From NCBI RefSeq assembly GCF_037975245.1, contig NC_092577.1:16134013-16198012 (forward strand): 64,000 bases of DNA. The letters run 5' to 3'. This DNA comes from Apostichopus japonicus. Taxonomy: Eukaryota > Echinodermata > Holothuroidea > Aspidochirotida > Stichopodidae. The notes beneath the pieces are model-generated. The model was not told where the DNA came from and did no database searches. It saw only the letters and a program-made list of their open reading frames with translations. The translations under genes were made by a program, and so were the position numbers. Positions 55,640 through 64,000 of the stretch are shown here, piece by piece; the first letter of the stretch is position 1; every line of letters begins with the position of its first letter.

Positions 55640-57000
55640 AGGTAATTTCAAAAACAGCCGGTGTACTGTATTCATATCAACTTTACGCGTACGACGTACG
55701 TATACGTCATAGTATATACTGCACCGCCGCTAGCTAGCTGCGATACATATATACACTCTGGTTGACCATACGTATTCTCTGTACCGGACCCCGTCGCATG
55801 TGTACTCGTACTCACACGTCGTGTCGACCGAATTCCGTTCACAGTCTCAGACTAGCTAGCCGTTATTTAAGGTAAGGAATGAGTTAAAATCTTTTATGAA
55901 ATTGTCCCTTTCGATACGTACAAACACATCACTGATTTTTTTCCGTATCGTACATATTTGGTGCAACAATTCACTGGCTAAATAGTAGCACTAGGCTAGG
56001 TCTATATAGCCTAGGCTACACACTGCATGACGCTGTTATCGGGGCAAACTTAAGCCTAGGCTTTTCTGCTCTGTTAATTGACTGTTTATACAGGTGAATT
56101 ACTGTGTTTGGCTATTCGTAGTAAGTTTTCCCGCCAAGGTGCGGCGTTGGCCTGTACTACTAGTACTACTAGTCTGTAGTAAATATCGCCCTTGCCTTTG
56201 GTATAAAGTGAAATTATTTCATATTGAAACGATATTCTCGGTCTATTATATGAACTATTCGAACTTGCGATTTGGATTGAACTAGCTAGGCCGAATTCTG
56301 CTTTGTCATACAGTATGCTTGACAAACTGCTGAGAATAATAGTTAATAGTATTAACAAATCGTACGTTATTTCTAACTTTCTTTAATATGCTAACATAGT
56401 AGTTCTAAAGGAATAGTAGTACTAGTTTATCCATCACTAGCCTCTATCAGATCACTTGCATGCATCAATAAAATGATCAACCCATGTTAATTATCTTATT
56501 TAGGCTAGTTACAAAGGCTCAGGTGGTGAAATTTGAGAAAATAATTACAATAGGGCAGCGCGTGCTGACGTCACTTTTCAGCATTCACCGGATTTCTGCC
56601 GGTGAGCACACACTTACCTACAGCGAGATAGCGTACAATAATGGCTTTTGCTAGTGAAAAAATGTTTCCTGACGTACTTGTTCCCTAAATCCCAAACGAT
56701 AAGTGTTTAGTAGCGTATAACTACACAAATATTTGACATTATTTGAAGTTTAAACTTGTAAATAAGAATATTTTAGCTCTGTCGATCAAGCTAGGCCACA
56801 GTAACTCAGTGTCAGTGAACGTAGACCGTTTGTTTCACCGGCTGATAGTACGGCGGGTTGGGTACAGTTGTCCTGGTAACAGCATTGTTCAAAAAAGTCC
56901 GCCCTGCTCTATAGTATTACTAACTTCAGATGGCAGCAGGTCGTCTGTTTCGCCCCACACGTGAGAAGCGTGCGTTAGCGCCCGGATGTAAAGTGAAATA
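55640..57000. other. CpG-containing 5' region of the CACTG element
   Basis: Near 55680-55860 and 56560-56990 CpG density rises (e.g. ttacgcgtacgacgtacg). A hairpin 'caccggatttctgccggtg' lies at 56586-56604. It may contain the promoter and first exon(s) of the cargo gene, but no coding exon was recognised. Confidence 0.3.
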
Positions 57001-57300
57001 ATTTCGTAATATGTTAACAGGTTCATAGAAAAAAAATACTTAACATTTATACAAAATTATGTTACTCATTTTGTCAGGAAATAATATCCAAAAATGACAG
57101 TTTAGCTAAGGATGAAGATGAATGGAGAAATTTTAGTAACATTTCATTGCACGCTGTGGGAATTTTAGTATCATAACTTGTACCGATGAAAACAGTACTG
57201 TGAATTTCAGTCATAAAGACATGTCTTGAATATGATTTTTTTCAGACTGGTTCATAGTTGATGCCAAAAATGTTCAATAATCAACTTTTTACCAGTGATT

Positions 57301-57425
57301 AGGGGGCATTCATAGATGACGTCCCACACAAGGGGGTGGGTTGGTAGTTTGAACTGTGTGAACTGCGTGGTGGGGAGGAGGCAAATACAAATTACCACAG
57401 GCATGAGGAGTTAGGGAGGAGTGAT
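57301..57425. repeat. MITE-like end ('gggggcattcatagatgacgtc')
   Basis: A G-rich phrase of the type 'agggggcattcatagatgac' followed by 'gtggggaggagg' resembles a widespread animal MITE end. No mirror end was found within the next kilobase. Confidence 0.3.
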
Positions 57426-57736
57426 AAGTGAGCATTAACTCCGGGTTTATAGCTTGTGAAGTACATGAATGAAAAAGAAATGTTTTTTGAATCCCTCTTT
57501 AGTCTTCTTTACTGTACTCCAATTGTTCAAGGTGTATTTGGAATGATCATTTGTACAATGTAGGTAGTGCAGTGTAGGGCTGTTGGCAATTAACGATAAA
57601 CTGTTATTCGTTCGTTTTGTAGCAATTACGATAAACAAAAGAACTGTAGCGAATATCATTAGTGCCGATAATTTTGCGATCTCCAATTGTCCATTGAAAA
57701 AACTATGTTAGGCCTACGTCTAATTTTACTGTCTGC

Positions 57737-57765
57737 AGTGGCGGCGCTACGGGGGGGGTGGGGGG
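57737..57765 (+). repeat. Orphan hAT-type terminus
   Basis: CAGTGGCGGCGCTAC resembles the terminus of the MITE at 61039 (CAGTGATGGCGCTAAG). No partner end is seen. Likely a truncated copy. Confidence 0.35.
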
Positions 57766-58009
57766 TTGGCGCGGGAGCACAGCCTCAGATTGCGCGATTG
57801 CCCCATTTCGCTGCTAATAATGCGAACCCTAGGTGTTACTATAACCAGTAAAAGTGATATCGCTGAATGCCTAGCCTGCGCTCTAATATGCAAATAGTAG
57901 GCTACAGGGCTGTTGATTTACGAATAATTGACTATTCGGTAATCGCTACGCATTATTCGAAAGATTAACGATTAATTGTTTCCATACGTAACAATTCCGT
58001 GAATGTGAA

Positions 58010-58110
58010 GATTGCGCAATATAATGGAAAATCCCGCGAATTTAAAGATTGCGCAATATAATGGAAAATCCCGCGAATTTAAAGATTGCGCAACACAACG
58101 GAAAATCTTG
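58010..58110. repeat. 37-bp tandem repeat, nearly three copies
   Basis: Units begin 'gattgcgcaatataatggaa' at 58010, 58047 and 58084, spaced exactly 37 bp. The first two are identical over the unit; the third diverges. Confidence 0.9.
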
Positions 58111-58517
58111 TTTCTGCTGCCCAACTGTGTACACATGCAAAATGCTTTAATATCCGTCCTTAACGTGTGTTCCCGGCATCCCATTACCATTTGTTACAGA
58201 AGTCCTATTTTTATGTAAAAAAAAAAGATAAATATGTAAACTAAAGACCACTCTACTACTGCTCAGTGATTGATGCGATTTCTTGATTCTGGTGAATAGT
58301 TGAGGGCACTGATAGCAAAAGCACAATTGCACAAGCTACAATTTGGAACAATAAGGGGGTCAATAACTTACGGGACACTAAAGAAAAAAATCAAAATGAT
58401 TTAAGGTCACTAAGTCTGTAGGCTGCAGTGTATTTCATCAATATGTTATAAGGTTCGTCAGAATCAAGGCCTCCTGTTTTGATTTACATTTCTCTTTCAT
58501 TTAATTTTCTATTTCAG

Positions 58518-58587
58518 CCTACAACCACCAAAGATGATGTAGACAGGCAGAAGGATCTTCCAAACACTCCATTCCTGATTGCTTGTG
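58518..58587 (+). CDS. SAMD3-like cargo gene, exon A
   Basis: Acceptor tatttcag at 58517 and donor TGTG|GTAAGC at 58587/58588. It encodes 'TTTKDDVDRQKDLPNTPFLI' and ends with the first base of a codon. Uncharacterised fish and echinoderm proteins annotated as sterile alpha motif domain-containing protein 3-like have a similar 'LPxTPxLIxxG' stretch just before the next block. Upstream exons, where the rest of the protein would lie, were not recognised. The role of this family is unknown to me. Confidence 0.65.
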
Positions 58588-58933
58588 GTAAGCACTCTAT
58601 CTGTAGAATAAGATTGATTTTAACTCAACCTTTTGTCAACCTAAAGGCTGTATTGAAAATTCATGAGGTAATACGAAATAATATTTACTAAACTGTTTCA
58701 GATCACTAATAAAAAAATCAGACCTAAAAATTATTTCGAAGCTGTGACATGCTTCACTTCAAATTGAAATGACAAAGACAACAGGAGGACAAGTTCACAC
58801 AAGGTTGCAAGATTTCATGGGGGTTATTTCTTGCCAATGGCGAAATTAATTTCTGCAGGCATGTGGATGTGTGCGTCTATGACACTTATTGTAAGCATGA
58901 AATCTGGGGAATATCAACTTGTGGGACTGTTAT

Positions 58934-59015
58934 TAGGGGTGTACCGGATAGTTCGTACTATCGGGTAAAATCCGGTCCGGCCGGATCTCAAAATTTTGGA
59001 TCGGGTACATCCCTA
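58934..59015. mobile_element. 82-bp hAT-type micro-MITE
   Basis: Ends TAGGGGTGTACC and GGTACATCCCTA are inverted with one mismatch, flanked by the perfect 8-bp duplication actgttat (58926-58933 and 59016-59023). It lies in the intron between cargo exons A and B. The 8-bp duplication is typical of hAT transposition. Confidence 0.88.
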
Positions 59016-59249
59016 ACTGTTATTATACTTAGTTCGAAAGCCTAGTTTTTTATGTTGTTTCAAGGTCACTTGAGGTCAGCAATCAATACAGCAGCCAAAT
59101 CCATGCAAGAATATTGCAACTGCAGCAACCTAAAAGGATAAAAAACAGACTACCCAAAAGGAACAATATCTCAACACAAATTGGAATCTCAACACAAATT
59201 TGTTCTTGTTGAAACGAGGTGAATGAGAAATATATTTATTCACTTTCAG

Positions 59250-59415
59250 ATGAGATGTTAACTGCCAAGAAATGGATGCTGGTTATCGACCGCCATGTTG
59301 TTGCTGACAATATGTTGTCATTCCTGTCTGCCCTTGGAATGCTGTTTTCAGCCTACTACTGTTTCGGAATAGAATATAATGAAGGAGCACCTGCAACTTT
59401 CGACTTTTTTCAAAG
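59250..59415 (+). CDS. SAMD3-like cargo gene, exon B
   Basis: Acceptor ctttcag at 59249 and donor AAAG|GTACAG at 59415/59416. It encodes 'DEMLTAKKWMLVIDRHVVAD' and 'GMLFSAYYCFGIEYNEGAPA', then 'FDFFQR'. This fits the conserved 'W M L x I ... F ... L F A x Y Y x F N I x Y ... T x x F I Q R C F' block of SAMD3-like proteins. The phase joins exactly with exon A (G|AT) and exon C (AG|G). The intron between A and B holds the 82-bp MITE. Confidence 0.7.
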
Positions 59416-59679
59416 GTACAGTACACTCAGTATGTCAATAACCATGCCTGGAAAGAAAGGGCAACCAATGGTGGCGGTTTTTATGCTGGAATTAGGAGCC
59501 ACATTTTCAGAAAAGGGGTTCCTGGTTGGTGCACAGAGATTTTGAGTGAACCAGGAGCGAATTTGGGCGAACCAGAAGCCTTCAAGTTGGACATGAATGG
59601 TCGATCCAATTTGAAAAAGTAGATACGAACATGTGATATGCAATTTATGAGATCGCTTGTGAATTGGGACATCTTTCAA

Positions 59680-60170
59680 CTTCTTCCACCCCTCAAGGGA
59701 AGCGGGCTAGCCCTCACACATGTTGGCACCTGCCAAACCCTTCTCATATCCCTAACCACAGAATCTTTCCACCTCAGCCTTCCCAAACGGCAACCTTCTA
59801 ACCACCTCATCCCTGCTCAAATTTTTTTCCACTCCCATCCAGTCCATCTCTCAGCCTGCTGCTGACGAGGCTCTCCCACAGCTGGTCAACCATTAGCCCA
59901 CACCTCTCAATAAGTAGGGTGGGATTTGCGCCACAATGGCTGAGAGGAGGCTGGAGGCTTGTGTTCGCAACAGCGCGAGTCGTCACGCGCCTGCATCCCG
60001 CTGTCCAAATTTCCGGGTACCTACTGGCAGTTTCGAGTGGCCAGGGGAAAAGGTGGATCACATACGACCCAGACGTGGGCCTAAAGGTTATGGGTCTACA
60101 TGAGCCACCTGGGTGATATATTGTAGCTCTCAGTGTCTCTAACTGATATAAAAAAGAATTGGGTGGCTCT
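59680..60170. other. GC-richer insertion of unknown type in intron
   Basis: The sequence from 'cttccacccctcaaggg' to 'catgagccacctgggtg' is clearly more GC-rich than the intron around it and has overlapping open frames on both strands, none with a recognised domain. Likely an inserted element fragment. Edges are uncertain. Confidence 0.35.
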
Positions 60171-60413
60171 ATATGAGCTTACCTGGTAAAAAGGGCCAGA
60201 AAATATCCTATCACAGGAATCAATCACAGGACCTGCCTAATTTTTGATGAGAGCCATGGATCCTGTCTAAAATTGCTATTAATCTGGAATACATTCGAAG
60301 AAGTCACAGGATATCTCAGAGAATGCATTGAAAAAGAAAAATTTGACCCATCATTTGAATATGAGCTAGAATAATGCTCATTTTCTTAAGGGGATTTTGA
60401 TTACTTGCAAACC

Positions 60414-60612
60414 TTGTGAGTGGAATCGCATCATCTACATCCATGAAAGTTGGTTTACCATCAAAACAAAACTGTACGACAACACCTGATGCATGGTTTG
60501 TATGGAGCATAGGGCACACGTCAGGTGCTGTCGGACACAATTCGTTTTTGCCCGCAAAACTTTTGCGTGTGCATTTGCTGTGTGCACCCGCCAGCCGGAA
60601 ACTCATCCGCAT
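60414..60612 (-). CDS. Minus-strand coding-like segment, unidentified
   Basis: The minus strand is open and encodes 'CTRKSFAGKNELCPTAPDVC' and 'VVQFCFDGKPTFMDVDDAIP', ending at a possible donor (ACAAG|GTTTGC). Residue composition looks protein-like. No family recognised. It lies in the intron between cargo exons B and C on the opposite strand. Confidence 0.3.
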
Positions 60613-60890
60613 TTGTGGGTGCTGATGTCAAGCTTTGGGTAATTGTATTTAACGACAAATTTCCGGAACATAACAGATTTCCAAGATAATATCACTAGCT
60701 CATACCAGCATCAGGCTGGTCAGGGCTATTTTGATTGCGCTGCATCCATCACTCTATCTGTCACTCAATCTCTGAACAATTGTTCATAAGTGATCTCATG
60801 CATATATCCTTTGGATTTTGACAAAGTATTATTCTGTACACTATTATATCTGTCCATTTTTGTCCATTTTTTTATTCTTAAATTTTGTAG

Positions 60891-61005
60891 GTGTTTCTTG
60901 ATGATATATCCGGACAAAGGATCGAAACTCAAGAAAGGACATGGCACCCATCCGAAAGTACTCTCTTTGATCCAGAACGTCAGTGACTTCGAATGGGCTC
61001 TGTAG
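60891..61005 (+). CDS. SAMD3-like cargo gene, terminal exon C
   Basis: Acceptor aattttgtag at 60890. It encodes 'CFLMIYPDKGSKLKKGHGTH' then 'VSDFEWAL' and TAG at 61003-61005. The Arg-Cys-Phe junction created with exon B and the closing 'V..LI..V.DFEW' pattern match the ends of SAMD3-like proteins. The three exons together give 351 bp with no stop. Whether the gene helps the element move or is a passenger is not known. Confidence 0.68.
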
Positions 61006-61038
61006 TGACAATTGTGAACATTAACAAATAGTAGCAAT

Positions 61039-61381
61039 CAGTGATGGCGCTAAGCAGCGGGATTCCCGCACTTTTCTTGCCGATCCCGCATTGGGGAAAT
61101 CGTAGGGGGTAAATTTCCCCTCTTAAAAATATATATATATATATTTTTTTTTGGGGGGGGGGGTCATGCTTCATTTTATCAGCTTTTAATTTGTACTACT
61201 GATGCTCAACTGTCATTTGCTAATGCATAAAACTAGTACAACATCAACTAGTACAACATGTCGAAGAAGTTTAAATTGACGCTCAATTTTATTATTCCCC
61301 CCTAAAATTTTAAAATTCACCCCAAAAAAATTTGGAAGGGGGGATTTTCACCCCGAAATTATGATCCTAGCGCCAACACTG
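61039..61381. mobile_element. 343-bp hAT-type MITE
   Basis: Termini CAGTGATGGCGCTAAG and the inverse of CAGTGTTGGCGCTAGG match at 14 of 16 positions. The perfect 8-bp duplication gtagcaat flanks it (61031-61038 and 61382-61389). The interior has an AT run, a G run and no transposase. It inserted 33 bp after the cargo gene stop codon. Confidence 0.92.
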
Positions 61382-61389
61382 GTAGCAAT

Positions 61390-62262
61390 TGGTTATAATC
61401 TCACAATTTTGTGTAGTAGGGTTTGCCATTCAGACAAATGTGTTTTATTGTCTAAAAATGCCCAACTGCGAAGCATGAGACTTGGCTTTGGATTATAAGA
61501 ATTGATTGCAAGAATTATTTAAACTTCAAAAAATTGGGGCCAACTCCATTGGTCACTACACCCATTTACTCTAGCGACCCATTACTGATAGATCGGCTGT
61601 TCGCAGATTCAGAATAGGTTATCCTATTCACGGCTCTACAAAACCGAAGGCTTTTGCCATCGTGCCCTTCCTTTTTACTGAAAAAAAGCTGTCAGTGCCC
61701 CCCAAAATATTACACCACCGACGGCATAAATGCTGTGATACCCTTTTGTTTGTGCTGTAGGTGCCCTTTTAAATTATTTATTCACCTAGCCCTAAAGCGT
61801 CTCCCTGTTCTCCCCGGAAACCATGAGAATAGGAATATTTTTGGAACCTAAAAGTACAACATCAAATTTCATTCCCGCGAATCGTTGTCTTATTGTACAT
61901 CACGCTTTCCTGTTTCCCTTCTCATTTTGACCACATTCTTATATTCTGTGAATAATGTTCCTTAAATATAGATCTAACTACCTAGTTACTACACAGTGCA
62001 ACCTAAACTATAGCGTGGTGATGCTAGCTCATGAATAATTAATGAGTACCGCATGACGTGTCAGGGGTTATTGGATTTTTTTACTTTAAAACTGGGTGCG
62101 ACGCCTGGGTGACAAATACGGAAACTGCTTTCAATATTGTAAAAATTTAAAAAATATTTGAAAAAAAGGAATCATCTGGAGGCAACCACTATTTGAAAGG
62201 GGGTTGTTTACCCTACAGTATTCGCAGTTAAAAACAGGATCATGCCTGCCTTCGCCTTTGAT
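61390..62262. other. No recognised gene
   Basis: Non-coding part of the CACTG element. No domain is recognised in the short frames. Confidence 0.4.
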
Positions 62263-62553
62263 TCAAAAATCGTAAGCCAACCCGGAAGTGTATGCATTAG
62301 TACAACTGGCGGGGAAAAAGGTGGTCATGTGGGAGACGGTTCGTGAATAAAGATGATTAAATTTTCGTCTATTTTCATACAAATTTGGATCAGTTGGTAT
62401 GTTTACTTTAGGAATATATTCAAGTACTTGAAGGTCATTTGCGAAGGTCACATTGTATGCCCTTGATCGAGTAATTATTGTATCGCTAACCAACTGGTGA
62501 AATACCACTGCCATGGAAATAGGACCTGTTAATTTTCCAAATTTGTTGTGACC
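62263..62553 (-). CDS. Minus-strand terminal exon-like segment, unidentified
   Basis: A minus-strand acceptor (cattgtctgcag, ending at 62554) introduces an open frame to TGA at 62263, encoding 'KFGKLTGPISMAVVFHQLVS', 'RAYNVTFANDLQVLEYIPKV' and 'NIPTDPNLYENRRKFNHLYS'. The protein-like composition and acceptor suggest a real terminal exon within 500 bp of the element's right end. I do not recognise the family. It may be a second gene of the CACTG element. Confidence 0.35.
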   Translation of the reverse strand, partial: GHNKFGKLTGPISMAVVFHQLVSDTIITRSRAYNVTFANDLQVLEYIPKVNIPTDPNLYENRRKFNHLYSRTVSHMTTFFPASCTNAYTSGLAYDF

Positions 62554-62748
62554 CTGCAGACAATGAATTGTGAATATTACATTTTTGTGTAAATTAATTA
62601 CAGTAATGTGTAATTTATTGGGAAATTGGAAAATGTAACATTTTAAAAACGTGAATATTACATTTTTTGGTAAATTCATCTACAATTTGTTGTTTATTTC
62701 ACAATTTTAAACTGAATATTACATATGTTTGTAAATTTATTTACAGTG

Positions 62749-62838
62749 TACCTAGCTGAATTTATCTACCGATATAAGAAATTTTTTCAGCTTTCATTAT
62801 GGACGTTGCAAAGCTGTATAATCCTGATCTTTAGGTAA
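62749..62838 (+). pseudogene. Merlin transposase, C-terminal part
   Basis: Directly after the right end of the CACTG element the frame reads YLAEFIYRYKKFF and stops at TAA 62836-62838. This is the conserved Y-L-A-E-F tail of Merlin transposases and continues the part ending at 55578 in phase. Confidence 0.85.
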
Positions 62839-63240
62839 GTTTATTATTTTTTAATATTCCTTACTATGATACGATGATAATATAATAAAAACATTATGAA
62901 ATAATTCATCATTAAATGAATATCATTCCCGATTCGTCATTCAAAATCATCAGAATATCCCACATTGCCCACAATATTTCGAACTTACTTTCAACGAATT
63001 GAGTTACAGCATATACATGTTTACGTGGGTAATCACATTTCCATTCAGACCTTTAGTATAGCCAACATACAAAACTAAGTCAGTACAATCTATTCCTCAG
63101 TTCAAGCGATATAAGCCGCTACTTAAAAGAGGAAAGAAGCAAGTGTATTTACAACCGCACACAACACAAAGGAGAACAAGTCAGACATTACTTGTATAAT
63201 TATAAGCATGGTTCTCTTCTCAAATTAACGCTCATTTTAG
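62839..63240. other. No recognised gene
   Basis: AT-rich, non-coding. It probably includes the 3' end of Merlin, but its terminal repeat was not recognised. Confidence 0.35.
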
Positions 63241-64000
63241 TTTACAACATCTTCGACATCAGAGCAAGCTGAACCTACGGAAAATATAATCTATGGACAT
63301 ATTAGTCAATGTGCCTTTAACGAAAGCTTGGAAAATTTCACGACAAAATCCGAGGACGTGGTCCATGTTGCACCGACGCCTGACAGAGGTTCAATTTGAT
63401 TCTAAGACAACTTTTTTTCCAAACCGATTGCATTTTTTTTTTTAATTCCGTCTGTAAGCACTTCAGTAGGATACGTTGTGACGTCATTGCTAGTTGCAAC
63501 GGCTTTCACCTTAGCTCCGGTCGCGTCGTTGGTGATTAATCTGAACCACGTCCAACCCAACTTGTACGCGATTTTTATTGAACCGCCGTGGACCGGAAAA
63601 TCACAAGCCCTCAAACTGGCCGGAAAATGCCCCCTACAAGAACTGAAAACCTCACGTAAATTAGAGTACAGTTTGTTGGAAAAGACTACCTCGGCAGGAT
63701 TGCGAAAACGTTTGTCAGATGGAAATGGGGCCATTATTATTTCGCCAGAAATTAGTGAAGTACTAACGCAGTTAATAAAAGGCGACAAGGATAACCACAC
63801 AGACACCTCCTTATTATGTGAATTATTCAGCGGAGAGTCATCTTGAATGACATTAGCCACAACTCAACAAAGGGAAATCCTCGAAAATCTGCCATTTTCG
63901 ATTATCAAATGTTGCCAATGTTTAAACTTTTAGCAGCGATGGACATGGGGCAGGGATTACTACACCGTTTCATTTTATTAGTGCCAGTTTGTTTACGACC
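63241..64000 (+). pseudogene. DUF3987-like gene, N-terminal part (runs off the window)
   Basis: After a cattttag acceptor at 63240 an open stretch begins, interrupted by a TGA near 63396-63400. From about 63440 the frame encodes 'VVTSLLVATAFTLAPVASLV', then 'QPNLYAIFIEPPWTGKSQAL' with a Walker-A-like GKS, then 'GLRKRLSDGNGAIIISPEIS', and 'LLCELFSGES' before TGA at 63844. One frame over the sequence continues as 'LNDISHNSTKGNPRKSAIFD' and 'GQGLLHRFILLVPVCLR' to the window end. The order (npnLy..i....GKS, dE-like loop, LL..L..GE, GxGLLxRF...P) fits DUF3987, a primase-helicase-associated P-loop-like family. At least one frameshift near 63840 is present. Confidence 0.5.

Larger units (their letters stand above)
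55579..62748. mobile_element. 7.17-kb CACTG-terminated DNA element carrying genes
   Basis: The left end CACTGTAAAAAATTAC and right end GTAAATTTATTTACAGTG form inverted termini (CACTGTAAA/TTTACAGTG), flanked by ta on both sides (55577-55578 and 62749-62750). The Merlin coding frame stops at the left end and resumes at the right end in the correct phase, which independently proves the edges. CACTG ends with 2-3-bp duplications are typical of animal EnSpm/CACTA elements. I did not recognise a transposase. The cargo is a plus-strand spliced gene (58518-61005) and minus-strand coding-like segments (60414-60612 and 62263-62553). Two hAT-type MITEs are nested inside. Part of the interior may be secondary insertions. 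Confidence 0.8.

Noticed and set aside
57571-57990. Possible hAT element between 'tagggctgttgg' and 'cagggctgttgat'
   Set aside because: Both ends point the same way and no inverted partner or 8-bp duplication was found.
60416-60625. Plus-strand open frame at 60416-60625
   Set aside because: It is opposite the more protein-like minus-strand segment and sits inside the intron of the cargo gene.
63402-63860. Minus-strand open frame of 152 codons at the right edge
   Set aside because: It mirrors the plus-strand DUF3987-like segment, which has recognisable motifs; the minus reading has none.

Overview
The window reads as intergenic or intronic DNA of a marine invertebrate deuterostome, most likely an echinoderm. 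I infer this from the AT-rich background, introns with GT/AG borders, dispersed GGTCAAAGGTCA-type repeats, and the mix of Ty3/Gypsy, BEL/Pao, Tx1-clade LINE, Penelope-like, Merlin, hAT and CACTG-ended DNA elements. There is no bacterial or phage gene organisation and no CRISPR array. Almost every long open frame belongs to a transposable element. Only the gag and pol of one Ty3/Gypsy element are intact.

Layout, left to right. 1-5780: no recognised gene; diverged repeats, one solo LTR (2962-3693) and one exon-like segment (2381-2473). 5785-6820: broken HECT-domain coding relic. 6821-11020: decayed Mag/SURL-like Ty3 element interrupted by a 5'-truncated Tx1 LINE with a 17-bp target duplication. 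11020-16560: repeat-rich, with a terminally inverted repeat array carrying GGTCAAAGGTCA motifs, a SINE and a tandem duplication. 16600-17620: second Mag/SURL-like fragment, minus strand. 17652-18617 plus 27924-30920: an old minus-strand Ty3 element split by a young full-length Ty3 element (18618-27919) with two 764-bp LTRs, a 4-bp target duplication and open gag and pol. 30925-32080: AT-rich satellite with higher-order structure. 32100-39300: no confident gene; two candidate first exons and a MITE. 39351-39620: Penelope-like C-terminus and 3' UTR. 39690-45430: decayed BEL/Pao element, minus strand. 45425-46125: a LINE fragment and a plus-strand coding relic. 47026-52600: Tx1-clade LINE, minus strand, split by a 954-bp solo LTR.

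53978-62838 is the most informative part. A Merlin transposase gene is cut twice. A solo LTR (54818-55530, target duplication gaag) sits inside it, and a 7.17-kb element with CACTGTAAA termini (55579-62748, target duplication ta) sits further downstream. The transposase frame resumes exactly across both insertions. The 7.17-kb element carries a spliced gene (exons 58518-58587, 59250-59415, 60891-61005, phases matching) resembling the C-terminal part of transposon-linked SAMD3-like proteins. It also carries two minus-strand coding-like segments and two nested hAT-type MITEs with perfect 8-bp duplications. 63241-64000 begins a DUF3987-like gene that runs off the window.

Together the sequence records nested transposition rather than a host operon. 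The live candidates are the young Ty3 element and the cargo-bearing CACTG element.
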